Assembly: GCF_024500045.1 (NCBI RefSeq)
Contig: NZ_JTEO01000001.1
Span: 62,001 to 126,000 of the forward strand
Length of the DNA: 64,000 nt
Reading direction: 5' to 3'
Origin: Methanolobus chelungpuianus
GTDB taxonomy: Archaea; Halobacteriota; Methanosarcinia; Methanosarcinales; Methanosarcinaceae
Shown: positions 19,509-28,513 of the stretch, piece by piece
Layout of the letters: each line of letters starts with the position of its first letter
How positions within the stretch are numbered: the first letter of the stretch is position 1
The notes under the pieces: model-generated
What the model was told of the DNA's origin: nothing
What the model saw: only the letters and a program-made list of their open reading frames with translations
Databases searched by the model: none
Translations under genes and position numbers: made by a program

Positions 19509-20108
19509 ATGGACGCTCTTGAGACCTTTGTCGTGGAGTCTGCTGTCCCGCAGGAAGCGGAAGCTTACAGGAGTATTATAGCAGATGTTATCTCGGAGCT
19601 TGTGCTGGGCGGGGCCATAGGGCGGATAAAAGTCGTACTCAGGCCGGAGGACTCCCTGTTCCAGATGGCTATCCTGTTGAGAGGCAGCCAGCCTCCCGTC
19701 AGGCTCGGGGATTTTGCAGACCTTGGCTATGGGGTGATGGAGCGCAAGGAGGTCAAAATATCCCTGAGGGAGGAGAAGTATCTTCCAGAGCTTCTGGAAA
19801 AGCTCTGGGCCAGATACGGGCGTGGCCAGGTACTGCAGCCCGAAAGGAAGACTCTTGTAGTGCGCCAGGATGAGGATCCCGGGAAGGAGATAGAATACCT
19901 GGGTGGCATGCTGATAGCTGACCCAAAGCAGAGCCTCCAGTCAAGGCTTATCGAGATGGCTATCAGATCGACCCCGGAGGGTTTCAGGGTACGCTATCAC
20001 TCCATGAAGGAGAACAGCTTTATTTTCGTAGCAAGCGAAGACACCCTGAAACCGGAATGGATACAGGAAGCGCATCAGATGCTTGCTGAGCTCAGGGAGG
20101 CCCGGTAA
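19509..20108 (+). CDS. Methanogenesis marker protein 17
   Basis: A 199-residue protein of the methanogenesis marker 17 family, reported together with McrC and markers 3 and 7 in the MCR activation complex. The body is alpha/beta with no recognisable catalytic motif and no cysteines that I can see. The start at 19509 (MDALETFVVESAV) is set by GGAGGAG just upstream, inside the end of the marker 15 gene; an upstream in-frame opening at 19458 is not used. The last base of its stop codon is the first base of the marker 7 start. Confidence 0.88.
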   Translation: MDALETFVVESAVPQEAEAYRSIIADVISELVLGGAIGRIKVVLRPEDSLFQMAILLRGSQPPVRLGDFADLGYGVMERKEVKISLREEKYLPELLEKLWARYGRGQVLQPERKTLVVRQDEDPGKEIEYLGGMLIADPKQSLQSRLIEMAIRSTPEGFRVRYHSMKENSFIFVASEDTLKPEWIQEAHQMLAELREAR

Positions 20109-21043
20109 TGGCTGCAGTGCTTGAACCTTATATCTACGAGGGTGGGATTCACAAGCATACCCTCATCACCGAGCTTCTCGAAGACCTGGGAGGGTACCTG
20201 ATCCAGAAGATCCCGGCAGCAACCGAAGTCACCCTGATAATGCTCATCCCCAAAAAGGATGTCCATCTTGTCGAAGAGCTGGGGAAAAAACTCCTTGGGA
20301 AGCTGACGCCAGCCCCTCTCACGGGTACCGAGATCGCTGTTGTCTCTCCCACGCTTGCAGTTCACCACCTGCCGCACTCGGCCTGTGACGTTGCCGAGCA
20401 CCTGCGCAGGGACGGGGCAAATACAAACATGATAGGCCTTGCAAGGGGAATGGGAAGAAGGGTTGCACTTTCTGCAGATTATGAAAGACGGCTCATAAAT
20501 GAGCATGATATTGCCCTGTTCTCTTTCGGGACCTTTGCGGACTGTATCAAGAACAAGAAACCCAAGCTCTTTGAAGGCATCGAGATCCCAATTGTGGTGA
20601 CAGGGGGCCCTGATCTTCTTACTGAGGATGTCCCTAATGCTGATGTCTACATTGGGAACATAGGCAGGGTAGCCCACCGCCTGCGAAAGTCGGAGGAACT
20701 GAGTTCCCTGGACATAATGAACAGGAAAGTGGCAGAGGTAGTCGGGATAATGAGGGAGGACCTTTCAAAAGACCCTCTCGCGGTGCTCCCCCCTAGGGTA
20801 ATGAAAGAGATCTATGAACAGATCCCGGAGATAGAACAGGTGCTAACGCCTGCCCCGGTGACCCTGCAGCTGGACGGGTTGCGGGTAAAGCTCCCATACG
20901 ATGAGTTCCATGGGAAGGTGGAGAACCTTGAATTCGACGAAGGGACCCGTCTTATGGAACTTGCAAGAGTGCTTCCTTCTAAGATGAAGGATTATATACT
21001 AATAAAGATCAAACGTGAATCAGAAGTAGGTTTTGCATTATAG
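20108..21043 (+). CDS. Methanogenesis marker protein 7
   Basis: A 311-residue protein of the methanogenesis marker 7 family, another reported part of the MCR activation complex. The middle contains HDIALFSFGTFADCIKNKKP and PIVVTGGPDLL, typical alpha/beta Rossmann-like segments; the C-terminal part is charged. Start is an ATG behind GGGAGG with a one-base overlap with the marker 17 stop. Only 32 bases separate it from the AhpD-like gene downstream. How it works in activation is not visible from sequence. Confidence 0.9.
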   Translation: MAAVLEPYIYEGGIHKHTLITELLEDLGGYLIQKIPAATEVTLIMLIPKKDVHLVEELGKKLLGKLTPAPLTGTEIAVVSPTLAVHHLPHSACDVAEHLRRDGANTNMIGLARGMGRRVALSADYERRLINEHDIALFSFGTFADCIKNKKPKLFEGIEIPIVVTGGPDLLTEDVPNADVYIGNIGRVAHRLRKSEELSSLDIMNRKVAEVVGIMREDLSKDPLAVLPPRVMKEIYEQIPEIEQVLTPAPVTLQLDGLRVKLPYDEFHGKVENLEFDEGTRLMELARVLPSKMKDYILIKIKRESEVGFAL

Positions 21044-21075
21044 GCAGATTCACAGGATATCGGACTTATGGGGTT

Positions 21076-21552
21076 ATGAGTATGGACATCGAAAAGATAA
21101 AAAAGATCCTGGACCAGGAGCCGGAAGATGCTGTCGCTGATATGCTTGAGGATGTGGAAGAGCGCTATGGTGAGATTCCCTATATCATAAACTTCATGAA
21201 GGATATGCCTGGCCTGTTCATCTCAAGAATGATATATGAGAACAGTGTCATGAGGCAGATGGATTTCATTGATCCAAAAACGGTTGAGCTGATAAGCATT
21301 GCAGTAGCCTCTGCACTCAGATGCGAGTATTGCCTCAAGACCCATCTGAGGGTTGCCAAACGTCTCGGAATCACAAAGGAGGAGATGTTCAGTGCTATGC
21401 TGATATCAGCTACCATTTCCAGCGCAGCGGTGCTTGCTGAGGGGACCCGTTCCCTGGACTCTCAGGTCACCAACCCCAAAAACGAAAGTTCCGGAAGGGG
21501 AAGTAATTGTTCTATCTGCAGTATTGTTTCCCAGCTTCCTGAAGAGGAATAA
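21076..21552 (+). CDS. Carboxymuconolactone decarboxylase/AhpD-like protein
   Basis: A 158-residue helical protein of the CMD/AhpD family. The redox motif RCEYCLKTH gives Cys83, Cys86 and His90 in the CxxCxxxH spacing of AhpD-type disulfide reductases or peroxidases. The C-terminal 25 residues (after GTRSLDSQV) are extra and end with a second small CSIC motif. Being only 32 bases behind marker 7 it is likely the last gene of the MCR-activation transcript; a redox or protective function there is inference. Partner unknown. Confidence 0.85.
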   Translation: MSMDIEKIKKILDQEPEDAVADMLEDVEERYGEIPYIINFMKDMPGLFISRMIYENSVMRQMDFIDPKTVELISIAVASALRCEYCLKTHLRVAKRLGITKEEMFSAMLISATISSAAVLAEGTRSLDSQVTNPKNESSGRGSNCSICSIVSQLPEEE

Positions 21553-21584
21553 GAAAAAAGTAAGACCGAGAGTAGTAAAAAAGG

Positions 21585-22469
21585 TCAATAGAGGGGGGTT
21601 CCGGCTATCAGGACACCTGCAAGGTACCCAAGGATAACTCCTCCATTGAGAAAAGGCAGTCCCGCCTGTGGTTTCCCTTTCATCACCAGTACGCTCAGTG
21701 CAATAAATCCTATTATGGTCCCGGCCATTGCTGTAATTGCAGGGATCGTTATGAACCCGGCCAGGAGCTCCGCCCCGTATTTCTGCACCAGGAAGACGTT
21801 TGCAGACACTACCAGTATTGTCGGCATTATGGCATCACCCAGGCCCATGAAGAAAGCTTCCCTCTTCTTTCCTTCTTCTTTCTTGAAAGAATCCTCAATG
21901 AAAGAGTATTTCATATGCCTGGGAATCACGAATAATATCGGGAGGCGCAGGTCCATCACGCCTTCTGCAAGGTCTATCATGTGCTTTGTCTTGTAAACTG
22001 CGATCGCATCGTATATTGCAAGAAGTGCCAACAGTATTGCCACAGGCAGGATGGAGAGTGATATCCCGAAGATGGCACTGGCCCCGGCACCTATTATGAG
22101 GCCGATGGTATTGATCACATACCATTCAGGGAACCTGTAAAGGAGGATCGTGAGCCCGGCTGCGACAGCAATGGAGATTATGTTGTTTGTCAGCGGGGAT
22201 ATGTCCGCAATGGATAGCAGGGCATAGAACACATAATACATCGTGGAACCCACGGCCAGTAATATTGTCAGCTGGATGACCCATTTCATGTTCCTTTTGA
22301 TAGCCACCAGCAGGACGAAGGTGAATGCAAGCACGAGTATGATATAGTATATGCTGTTAGCGGCAGAGTCCGGGTCCTCGAAAGCCCTCATGTCATTGGC
22401 TGCCATTGGTGCTGCAAGCAGCAAGGCGATCATCTGCACTACTATTATAATGCCTGCCATTGCAAGCAT
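21585..22469 (-). CDS. Presenilin-family intramembrane aspartyl protease
   Basis: A 294-residue protein with about nine hydrophobic segments. It has the three presenilin/signal-peptide-peptidase signatures: YD with Asp154 (LLAIYDAIAVYKTKHM), GxGD with Asp212 (FFMGLGDAIMP) and the PAL-like LPFLN at 271-275. Archaeal relatives cleave within membrane helices; physiological substrates are unknown. The ATG at 22469 is chosen because AAGGA lies nine bases before it; in-frame TTG codons at 22508 and 22568 are possible. Convergent with the AhpD-like gene, divergent from a small membrane protein. Confidence 0.88.
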   Translation of the reverse strand: MLAMAGIIIVVQMIALLLAAPMAANDMRAFEDPDSAANSIYYIILVLAFTFVLLVAIKRNMKWVIQLTILLAVGSTMYYVFYALLSIADISPLTNNIISIAVAAGLTILLYRFPEWYVINTIGLIIGAGASAIFGISLSILPVAILLALLAIYDAIAVYKTKHMIDLAEGVMDLRLPILFVIPRHMKYSFIEDSFKKEEGKKREAFFMGLGDAIMPTILVVSANVFLVQKYGAELLAGFITIPAITAMAGTIIGFIALSVLVMKGKPQAGLPFLNGGVILGYLAGVLIAGTPLY

Positions 22470-22552
22470 TGGTGCGTATTCCTTAACGCTGTTTTTTTCT
22501 AAGCTCAATATCGCAACTCCCGTTGTCAAATATCCAGTAGTTGAACAATAGC

Positions 22553-22586
22553 TGCAAATGTTTTGCAAATGTTTATATTTATTACA
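22553..22586 (-). promoter_or_regulatory. Tandem 11-base repeat inside the presenilin promoter
   Basis: TGCAAATGTTT occurs twice in a row without a gap (22553-22563 and 22564-22574 on the + strand), followed by the weaker copy TACAAATATGTT. On the minus strand the AT-rich TATA-like box lies at about 22575-22586, so the repeats fall between box and inferred transcription start, where a repressor could act. Confidence 0.45.
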
Positions 22587-22689
22587 AATATGTTAGAGGT
22601 AGATGCAGTATTTAATTCTATGCCAATCTTTATTAAAAAGAAAATAATATAAATAGCAAGGAAACTCATATAACTCAAGAGGGAACGTA

Positions 22690-23013
22690 ATGGAAAGCCG
22701 TGACATAATATTCTCTATCGTAATGGTAGTATCTGCATTTGTTCTTACCTATGAATGGCTTGGAAGGTTCAAATACAGCCCTGCAAACGCTTTAATAGTA
22801 CTTTCCGCTATGGTAATGGTGGGAGCCCTTGCCGCGATGATCCTTTCAGTGGACATGCGCCTGAGAAAGATCGATCATATACTGGAGGCAAAGGAACGCT
22901 CCCTGAGGATCAATGTACAGAGTGTTGAAGGCAACCTGGATAAAAGAGTGAATGAAGTACTTGTGAAAATGGATGAGATGATGGACTCTCTTGACAGGAC
23001 ACGTTACAGATAA
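22690..23013 (+). CDS. Small two-helix membrane protein, unknown
   Basis: A 107-residue protein with two hydrophobic helices (about 6-22 and 33-53) joined by a short loop and followed by a charged, probably coiled-coil cytoplasmic tail (LRKIDHILEAKERSLRIN onward, ending MDEMMDSLDRTRYR). I recognise no family. GAGGG lies eight bases before the ATG and the TATA-like ATAATATAAATAG near 22644-22656 is well spaced, so it is a real, separately expressed gene. Function unknown. Confidence 0.7.
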   Translation: MESRDIIFSIVMVVSAFVLTYEWLGRFKYSPANALIVLSAMVMVGALAAMILSVDMRLRKIDHILEAKERSLRINVQSVEGNLDKRVNEVLVKMDEMMDSLDRTRYR

Positions 23014-23067
23014 TTTTCCCGCCTTTCAATTGTTTGTCAAAAGTACCGACTACAAATCCGAAAACCA

Positions 23068-23087
23068 TATATACGTCGAATGACGTA
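23068..23087 (+). promoter_or_regulatory. TATA box followed by a perfect palindrome
   Basis: TATATA at 23068-23073 is followed at once by TACGTC-GAAT-GACGTA (23072-23087), a perfect six-base inverted repeat around four bases. Transcription would start near 23096. The overlap of palindrome and promoter is typical of a repressor operator for the small downstream gene. Confidence 0.5.
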
Positions 23088-23128
23088 GTATGATTCGATA
23101 GTTTTCATTCTATTACAGAGGTGCGTAT

Positions 23129-23416
23129 ATGCGCATTAACTTAGAGCCGGTAGGTATTATCAAGAAAGCTGGGAAATGCTCCGAGGTTCTGATATACTCT
23201 GAGTTTGAGCAACTGATCAAGAACATTGTCTCAAAGATGAGTAAGAACGAGGAAGCAGGACGCAATCTGCTTATAATACACAAAAATAAACTCAATAACG
23301 ATATCCATCAGGTACAGATTACAAAAACAAATCTTATCGATTGGGCGGGAAACATCCTTAGAGTGGGGAAAATAGATGCCAATGATGATTCCGTCATCGA
23401 TGTCAGGTTGGAATAA
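23129..23416 (+). CDS. Small protein resembling a shortened TrmO (UPF0066)
   Basis: A 95-residue soluble protein. The start INLEPVGIIKKAG...VLIYSEFEQLIKNI resembles the beginning of TrmO/UPF0066 proteins (PIGxI, then the E-hY-x-hxxhhh segment), and the end QVQITKTNLIDWAGNILRVGKIDANDDSVIDVRLE resembles their VxLL-x-h-x-GNxLxVxGhDAxDGTPhLDIKP region. The middle, with most S-adenosylmethionine-contacting residues, is largely missing, so tRNA methylation seems unlikely. GAGGTG precedes the ATG. The family link is my own alignment by eye. Confidence 0.55.
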   Translation: MRINLEPVGIIKKAGKCSEVLIYSEFEQLIKNIVSKMSKNEEAGRNLLIIHKNKLNNDIHQVQITKTNLIDWAGNILRVGKIDANDDSVIDVRLE

Positions 23417-23458
23417 ATAGTTTCAGCCAGTGGAGTAAAAGGACAGGGAGGGCATTAA

Positions 23459-24475
23459 ATGGGTGTTGATCTAGGGGACCTCCTGAAAAAGAAACCCGTA
23501 GAACTATCGGATCTTTCGTCGAAGGTCATCGCCATAGATGCCTATAACACGCTTTATCAGTTTCTCAGTATTATACGCCAGAGGGATGGTACTCCCTTAA
23601 AGGATTCAAAGGGGAATGTCACCTCCCATCTCTCAGGCCTGCTTTACAGGATGTCGAGCCTCATGGAGGCAGGCATAAAACCTGTCTTTGTATTTGACGG
23701 AAAGCCCCCTGAGATGAAATCCTCCACCATAGAGAAGCGTGTGGAGGCCCGTGAGAATGCAAAGATCAAATGGACCCAGGCACAGGAGGCCGGGCTCGCA
23801 GAGGAAGCCTACAAATATGCTCAGGCATCTTCCCGCGTGGATGCGACAATCGTCGAAGACTCCAGGAAACTGCTGGATGCGATGGGTATACCCTTTGTGG
23901 ATGCACCCTCTGAAGGTGAGGCCCAGGCTGCCTACATGGTGAGCAGGGGGGATGCGGATTACACCGGTTCCCAGGATTATGATTCCCTGCTATTCGGTGC
24001 TCCCCGTGTGGTCAGGAACCTTACGGTATCAGGAAAAAGGAAAGTGCCCAGGAAGAATCTCTATGTGGATGTGAAACCGGAAATAATGCAGCTGGAGGAA
24101 ACCCTTAACGGGCTGGGCATAAGCCGCGAGCAGCTGATAGATATTGCCCTCTGCGTGGGTACGGATTATAATCCGGGTCTTGCAAACATAGGTCCCAAGA
24201 AAGCCCTCAAGCTTGTTAAGGAGCATGGCGGCATAAAGGAAGTCCTTGCAAGGACCGGCAACGAGATCCCCGGGCTGGCTGACATAAAGGAATTCTTCAT
24301 GAACCCGCCTGTTACGAAGGATTACGCACTCAGGTGGAAGAAACCAAAAACGGACTCGGTCCTGCAGCTGCTTTGCGACGAGCACGATTTTTCCCGCGAG
24401 AGGGTCACCAAGGCCTTGGAAAAGCTGGAAGCGTCTTCCGGTGCAGGCCAGAGGACACTTGACAGCTGGTTCTAA
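23459..24475 (+). CDS. fen: Flap endonuclease 1
   Basis: A 338-residue structure-specific nuclease that removes 5' flaps during Okazaki fragment maturation and repair. N-region: [12 protein letters not shown] and [12 protein letters not shown] with the first metal-binding Asp; I-region: [33 protein letters not shown] with the acidic metal ligands; H3[22 protein letters not shown]. The C-terminal GQRTLDSWF is the PCNA-binding PIP box. GGGAGGG precedes the start. It is full length for the archaeal family. Confidence 0.97.
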   Translation: MGVDLGDLLKKKPVELSDLSSKVIAIDAYNTLYQFLSIIRQRDGTPLKDSKGNVTSHLSGLLYRMSSLMEAGIKPVFVFDGKPPEMKSSTIEKRVEARENAKIKWTQAQEAGLAEEAYKYAQASSRVDATIVEDSRKLLDAMGIPFVDAPSEGEAQAAYMVSRGDADYTGSQDYDSLLFGAPRVVRNLTVSGKRKVPRKNLYVDVKPEIMQLEETLNGLGISREQLIDIALCVGTDYNPGLANIGPKKALKLVKEHGGIKEVLARTGNEIPGLADIKEFFMNPPVTKDYALRWKKPKTDSVLQLLCDEHDFSRERVTKALEKLEASSGAGQRTLDSWF

Positions 24476-24501
24476 ATTTTGATTGTAACTTATACTTGTT
24501 C

Positions 24502-26049
24502 TCAGCCGTTCCTGACAAGCAGGGAAGTCCCTGTCATCTCCTCCGGCTTGCCGATGCCAAGGAGTTCCAGCATGGCAGGTGCAATATCCGCGAGCTTTCC
24601 GGGTTTGAGTGTAATGCCTTCACCACCGTTTACAAGGATGCACCTAACAGGATTGGACGTATGTGCAGTATGAGGCTCTCCTGTGGCATAGTCTATCATC
24701 TTTTCTGCATTGCCGTGGTCCGCTGTAATAAAGGCCGCTCCTCCCACGCTTACCAGCGTGTCGGTAATCCTGCCCACGCACTCATCAACAGCCTCAACCG
24801 CCTTTACAGTGACATCCATGGTACCGGAATGTCCCACCATGTCCATGTTGGCGAAATTGAGGATAATGACATCATACTTCCCGGACCTTATCCTCTTTAT
24901 CAGTTCGTCGGTGACCTCATAGGCACTCATCTCAGGCTTGAGGTCGTAGGTCGCGATCCGGGGGGAGGGCACAAGGCATCTCTCCTCACCTTCGTTCTGT
25001 TTCTCCACGCCTCCGTTGAAGAAGAAAGTTACATGGGCGTATTTCTCTGTCTCGGCAATACGGAGCTGCTTGAGACTTTCCCTGCTCAGCACTTCTCCCA
25101 GGGTGTTCTCAATATTCTCGGGCGGGAAGGCAATAGGCACTTCAAGTGTCTCGTCGTACTCTGTCATACATACAAAGAACACTTCAGGGGACGCCCTTCT
25201 TTCAAAACCGTCGAAATCCCTGTTCACAAATGAATATGTCAGCTGGCGGGCCCTGTCCGGTCTGAAGTTGTAGAACACAAGTGAGTCCCCGTCCCTGATG
25301 GTTGCCAGCGGTATCCCCTGTTCATCAGTTATCACAGTAGGCTTCACGAACTCATCGTTCTCCCCTCTCTCATAGGCCAGCTCGATGGCGGATACCGGAT
25401 CCCTTGCGATAAGTCCTTCTCCCTGGGTGAGGGCGTCATATGCAAGTTGCGTGCGCTGCCAGCGTTTGTCGCGATCCATTGAATAATACCTGCCCATGAC
25501 CGTGGCAACCTTTCCGAACCCAATTGAGCGGCAGAACTCCTCGTGTCCCTTCATGTCCTCAAGGGCAGCCCTCGGAGGAACATCCCTGCCATCCAGGAAA
25601 GCATGTATGTAAATGTTCTCAAGCCCTTCTTTTTTTGCCATCTCTGTGAGGGCCCTGAGATGCTCCATGTGACTATGTACTCCCCCATATGAGAAAAGCC
25701 CCATGACATGGAGGGAGGACTTGTTCCTTTTCACATTATCCATGGCCTGAAGCAGCACAGGGTTCCTGAAAAAGTCCTTATCCTCGATAGACTTATTGAT
25801 CCTGGTAAAGTCCTGGTAGATTATCCTTCCTGCACCGATGTTAAGGTGCCCGACCTCTGAGTTTCCCATCTGTCCTCTCGGGAGGCCCACCGGCTCCCCC
25901 GCAGCCTCCAGGAGGCACCATGGGTATTTGTCCGTAAGGCCGTCAAGCACCGGTGTCCTGGCGGCAAGCACTGCATTTCCTATTGTTTCCTGTGTGTAAC
26001 CCCATCCGTCAAGTATCATGAGCATAAGGGGTTTTCTGATATTGAGCAT
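24502..26049 (-). CDS. gpmI: Cofactor-independent phosphoglycerate mutase
   Basis: Converts 3-phosphoglycerate and 2-phosphoglycerate in glycolysis and gluconeogenesis without 2,3-bisphosphoglycerate. About 515 residues of the alkaline phosphatase superfamily: LMILDGWGY (metal-binding Asp), [17 protein letters not shown] (phosphorylated serine), the VHSHMEHL and DGRD segments, and [13 protein letters not shown] plus ITADHGNAE for the second metal site. This is the bacterial GpmI type, not the archaeal ApgM type. The ATG at 26049 is preferred over 26076 for alignment with the family N-terminus, without a strong ribosome binding site for either. Confidence 0.95.
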   Translation of the reverse strand: MLNIRKPLMLMILDGWGYTQETIGNAVLAARTPVLDGLTDKYPWCLLEAAGEPVGLPRGQMGNSEVGHLNIGAGRIIYQDFTRINKSIEDKDFFRNPVLLQAMDNVKRNKSSLHVMGLFSYGGVHSHMEHLRALTEMAKKEGLENIYIHAFLDGRDVPPRAALEDMKGHEEFCRSIGFGKVATVMGRYYSMDRDKRWQRTQLAYDALTQGEGLIARDPVSAIELAYERGENDEFVKPTVITDEQGIPLATIRDGDSLVFYNFRPDRARQLTYSFVNRDFDGFERRASPEVFFVCMTEYDETLEVPIAFPPENIENTLGEVLSRESLKQLRIAETEKYAHVTFFFNGGVEKQNEGEERCLVPSPRIATYDLKPEMSAYEVTDELIKRIRSGKYDVIILNFANMDMVGHSGTMDVTVKAVEAVDECVGRITDTLVSVGGAAFITADHGNAEKMIDYATGEPHTAHTSNPVRCILVNGGEGITLKPGKLADIAPAMLELLGIGKPEEMTGTSLLVRNG

Positions 26050-26206
26050 GTAAGTAAAATAGTCCTGAAGGTTCATAAATGCGTTGTTTTCAGGATATGC
26101 AGAACTGGGTATCTTTGACGTCCTCTGATAAGGAATAATCTGGCAATACCTGAATGACAGGGAAAATCATAGGTAAAGATGCAGGAAACATCTTCCTCAC
26201 TTACCC

Positions 26207-26551
26207 TCAGGATGCTTTGATGTGTGACAGCAGCAGATTGAACTGCAGCAAAAGGTTGCTTTCAAGAAGGAAAATATCTTCTCCGGTCCTGTCTTTCCCT
26301 GTGGCATTGAGCACAGTGAATTCAAGGTCCTTCTCAGCTTCTGTGCGGATCAGGGCGAACGGGTCTGCAGAATCCTTCTTTCTTGCTGCCACTGTCCTGT
26401 TAAGGGCAAAGGGATCAAGATAGTTGTTTATCCACAGGTCGAGCTCTCTCCTGTATCGTGCGGAAAGCGGCATGTTTTCTATCAGGTCCAGTGCATGCTT
26501 CCTGTTCTCTTCATAGTACGCAATCCATTCGGTGTTAATACCCCCTGGCAT
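26207..26551 (-). CDS. Hypothetical protein, 114 residues
   Basis: A small soluble, largely helical protein (start MPGGINTEWIAYYEENRKHA, a middle with two DPFAL repeats at about 46-50 and 63-67, an end rich in leucine, LLESNLLLQFNLLLSHIKAS). No family recognised. AGGAT lies six bases before the ATG, supporting expression. It sits alone between gpmI (130 bases away, same strand) and msrB (opposite strand). Confidence 0.6.
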   Translation of the reverse strand: MPGGINTEWIAYYEENRKHALDLIENMPLSARYRRELDLWINNYLDPFALNRTVAARKKDSADPFALIRTEAEKDLEFTVLNATGKDRTGEDIFLLESNLLLQFNLLLSHIKAS

Positions 26552-26725
26552 CTTATCCTGGCTGGAGTCCGAAACTATTCAAATGAGAGATTGTTTTCTC
26601 AATATTTATTGCTTTGTGCTAATATTTATATTTATCTATATATGAAAACATAGGTATCGACATTTATTTATCACTGTACCTGTGAGTTCTATCAGGGAAC
26701 CATTGTTTTTCTCAGGGGTTATAAG

Positions 26726-27124
26726 ATGGCAGAGAAGATTGAAAAGTCTGAAGAGGAATGGAAAAAGGTATTATCCAGGGACCAGTATCTTGTATTGAGG
26801 CAAAAAGGCACTGAGCCGGCCTTCACAGGCAAGTACTACAATCTCAAGGAAAAAGGCACCTATCTGTGCGCCGCATGCAAACAGGAGCTCTTCAGCTCTG
26901 ATGATAAGTATGAATCAGGCACAGGCTGGCCAAGTTTCACCAGGCCCATTGCTGAGGACAGGGTTATCAGGCAGGAAGACAACAGCCATTTCATGAAAAG
27001 GGTCGAGGTCCTGTGCAGCAGGTGCGGCAGCCATCTGGGTCACGTATTCGATGACGGTCCCGCGCCCACAGGTGAGAGGTTCTGTATGAATTCCATATCC
27101 CTTGACTTCAGGAAAGCAGAGTGA
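26726..27124 (+). CDS. msrB: Peptide-methionine (R)-S-oxide reductase
   Basis: Repairs methionine-R-sulfoxide in proteins in the cytosol. The 132 residues are a complete MsrB domain: zinc ligands Cys48, Cys51, Cys97 and Cys100 (LCAACKQ, CSRCG), GTGWPSF, the [21 protein letters not shown] block with catalytic Cys120. The resolving cysteine seen in some relatives is not obvious. An AT-rich TATA-like region (about 26620-26640) lies upstream. It is a monocistronic gene, convergent with a lipoprotein gene across a hairpin. Confidence 0.96.
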   Translation: MAEKIEKSEEEWKKVLSRDQYLVLRQKGTEPAFTGKYYNLKEKGTYLCAACKQELFSSDDKYESGTGWPSFTRPIAEDRVIRQEDNSHFMKRVEVLCSRCGSHLGHVFDDGPAPTGERFCMNSISLDFRKAE

Positions 27125-27160
27125 TCAGGAACACAATGCAGGGATCAAATATCAGAAAAG

Positions 27161-27178
27161 GGCCACATGGAAGTGGCC
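27161..27178. terminator. Hairpin between convergent genes
   Basis: GGCCAC-ATGGAA-GTGGCC is a perfect six-base-pair hairpin with a six-base loop between the ends of msrB and the cupredoxin-like lipoprotein gene. It could serve both strands, but no long T-tract follows on either side. Confidence 0.35.
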
Positions 27179-27196
27179 TCCAGATAATATGCGATC

Positions 27197-27607
27197 TCAC
27201 CTGACGTTTACGGTCATGGTCATTTCAGGAGTCTCCGCCTCACTGAAGTTATATGTTCCTCTGTTTTCAAATGTATAGTGATACACATTTCCATACTTCA
27301 TAACCTGGTTCTCAAAGAGCCCCTCATTGCTGACAAGGGTGTATATCTTTTGTTTGTTATTGTTTCTCCAGGTGATTGTATCTCCTCTGTTTATCTCCAG
27401 TTCAGCAGGTGAGAAATAAGTATAGTCCAGCCTTACTCCATATTCCTGGGTCGCAACGGCAGATGCTGATTCTTCTTCAGCATTCTCTTCGACTGCCGGT
27501 GCTATGGGTTGTTCCGTTGTGTCATCTGATTCTGCCTGTTCTTCCGTACACCCGGAAACTATTACGAGTGCTATTAAGAAAATAAACAACAACCACTTCG
27601 ATCTCAT
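27197..27607 (-). CDS. Lipoprotein with a cupredoxin-like domain lacking copper ligands
   Basis: A 136-residue exported lipoprotein. Lipobox IVSGC (Cys20), an acidic linker to about residue 55, then a cupredoxin-type beta sandwich: DYTYFSPAELEINRGDTITWRNNNKQKIYTL...YTFENRGTYNFSEAETPEMTMTV. In copper-binding relatives the first His stands where this protein has Ile-Tyr (KIYTL), and the C-x-x-x-H-x-x-M loop is here SEAETPEM, so Cys and His are gone and copper binding is unlikely. Role unknown; perhaps protein contacts at the cell surface. Confidence 0.75.
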   Translation of the reverse strand: MRSKWLLFIFLIALVIVSGCTEEQAESDDTTEQPIAPAVEENAEEESASAVATQEYGVRLDYTYFSPAELEINRGDTITWRNNNKQKIYTLVSNEGLFENQVMKYGNVYHYTFENRGTYNFSEAETPEMTMTVNVR

Positions 27608-27756
27608 GAATATCGCCTACCATCATTCCTTAATTACAACAGGAATTGCGTTTAGTACCATATATCATGGTGCAGTTTCTTCTTAATAAAACTTCTCAGT
27701 TCAAGATCGGATGCTTAACAGGAAATATTTAAAAACAATGTGATAAATCAACGGTT

Positions 27757-28038
27757 ATGAATATCTCCACGATAGTTCTTCTTTACCTTGTGGCTGTGAA
27801 CCTGATCGCCTTTCATCTGATGGGCACGGATAAGAAAAAAGCTAAAACCCGCGATAGCAGGATACCCGAGAAGACCCTTTTCCTCTGGGCCATTATTGGC
27901 GGAAGTATAGGTTCTATTGCAGGAATGCAGCACTTCCGCCATAAGACCCGCCATACGTCCTTTAAGATAGGGATGCCCCTCATCCTTGTATTGCAGGTCT
28001 ACTTCTTCGGGAGATATATCCTGGGCCTGTTCGTCTGA
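27757..28038 (+). CDS. DUF1294 family membrane protein
   Basis: A 93-residue membrane protein with three hydrophobic stretches. The signature MGTDKKKAKTRDSRIPEKTLFLWAIIGG...RHKTRHTSFKIGMPLI is the DUF1294 family pattern, which occurs in bacteria and archaea, sometimes fused to cold-shock domains; no function is established. It is divergent from the cupredoxin-like lipoprotein gene and converges with a CMD-family gene. Confidence 0.88.
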   Translation: MNISTIVLLYLVAVNLIAFHLMGTDKKKAKTRDSRIPEKTLFLWAIIGGSIGSIAGMQHFRHKTRHTSFKIGMPLILVLQVYFFGRYILGLFV

Positions 28039-28059
28039 TCAGCATCAAAGGTGGCTGGC

Positions 28060-28416
28060 TCAAAAGCCCAGCCTTTCCATTTCTTTGAGCACCTGCGGTG
28101 AGACATCCGTGAAATTCTGGATGCCGCCGGTCCATGCTGCTATCATCATCGCGTCCTTGATCTCCTCGGCAGTTGCCCCGAATTTCTTGAGCCTCTGGAG
28201 TATCTTGACCGCGCTCTCTGTCTTAAGGCTGGAGCAGGCGATTGCAAACACCAGGAGGTGCTTATCCTTCTTTGAAAGCCCTCCTTCCCGGTCTGCCCAG
28301 ACCGCACTGTAGAAACCTGCAAGCCCTTCCCCAAAGGCTTCATCCATCTGTCCTGCATAGCGGACCGACCTTGGCTGGAAGCCCTTTACTTCATTTACCT
28401 CTATCTCTTCTGTCAT
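28060..28416 (-). CDS. Carboxymuconolactone decarboxylase family protein
   Basis: A 118-residue helical protein of the CMD family: FYSAVWADREGGLSKKDKHLLVFAIACSSLKTESAVKILQRLKKFGATAEEIKDAMMIAAWTGG. Where AhpD-type members have CxxC, it has only one cysteine (AIACSSLKTE), so a thiol peroxidase or reductase role is doubtful. The ATG at 28416 follows a GGT-type weak site; a GTG at 28425 is the alternative. Single gene. Confidence 0.82.
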   Translation of the reverse strand: MTEEIEVNEVKGFQPRSVRYAGQMDEAFGEGLAGFYSAVWADREGGLSKKDKHLLVFAIACSSLKTESAVKILQRLKKFGATAEEIKDAMMIAAWTGGIQNFTDVSPQVLKEMERLGF

Positions 28417-28513
28417 AATTACCACTGGGAATTTAGCAGGAAATAATTTAATGTTTTCTTAGGCTGCCTGTAAGGTTGCATATATCTATGATTAGCCAGA
28501 TACTCCCTTTTGG

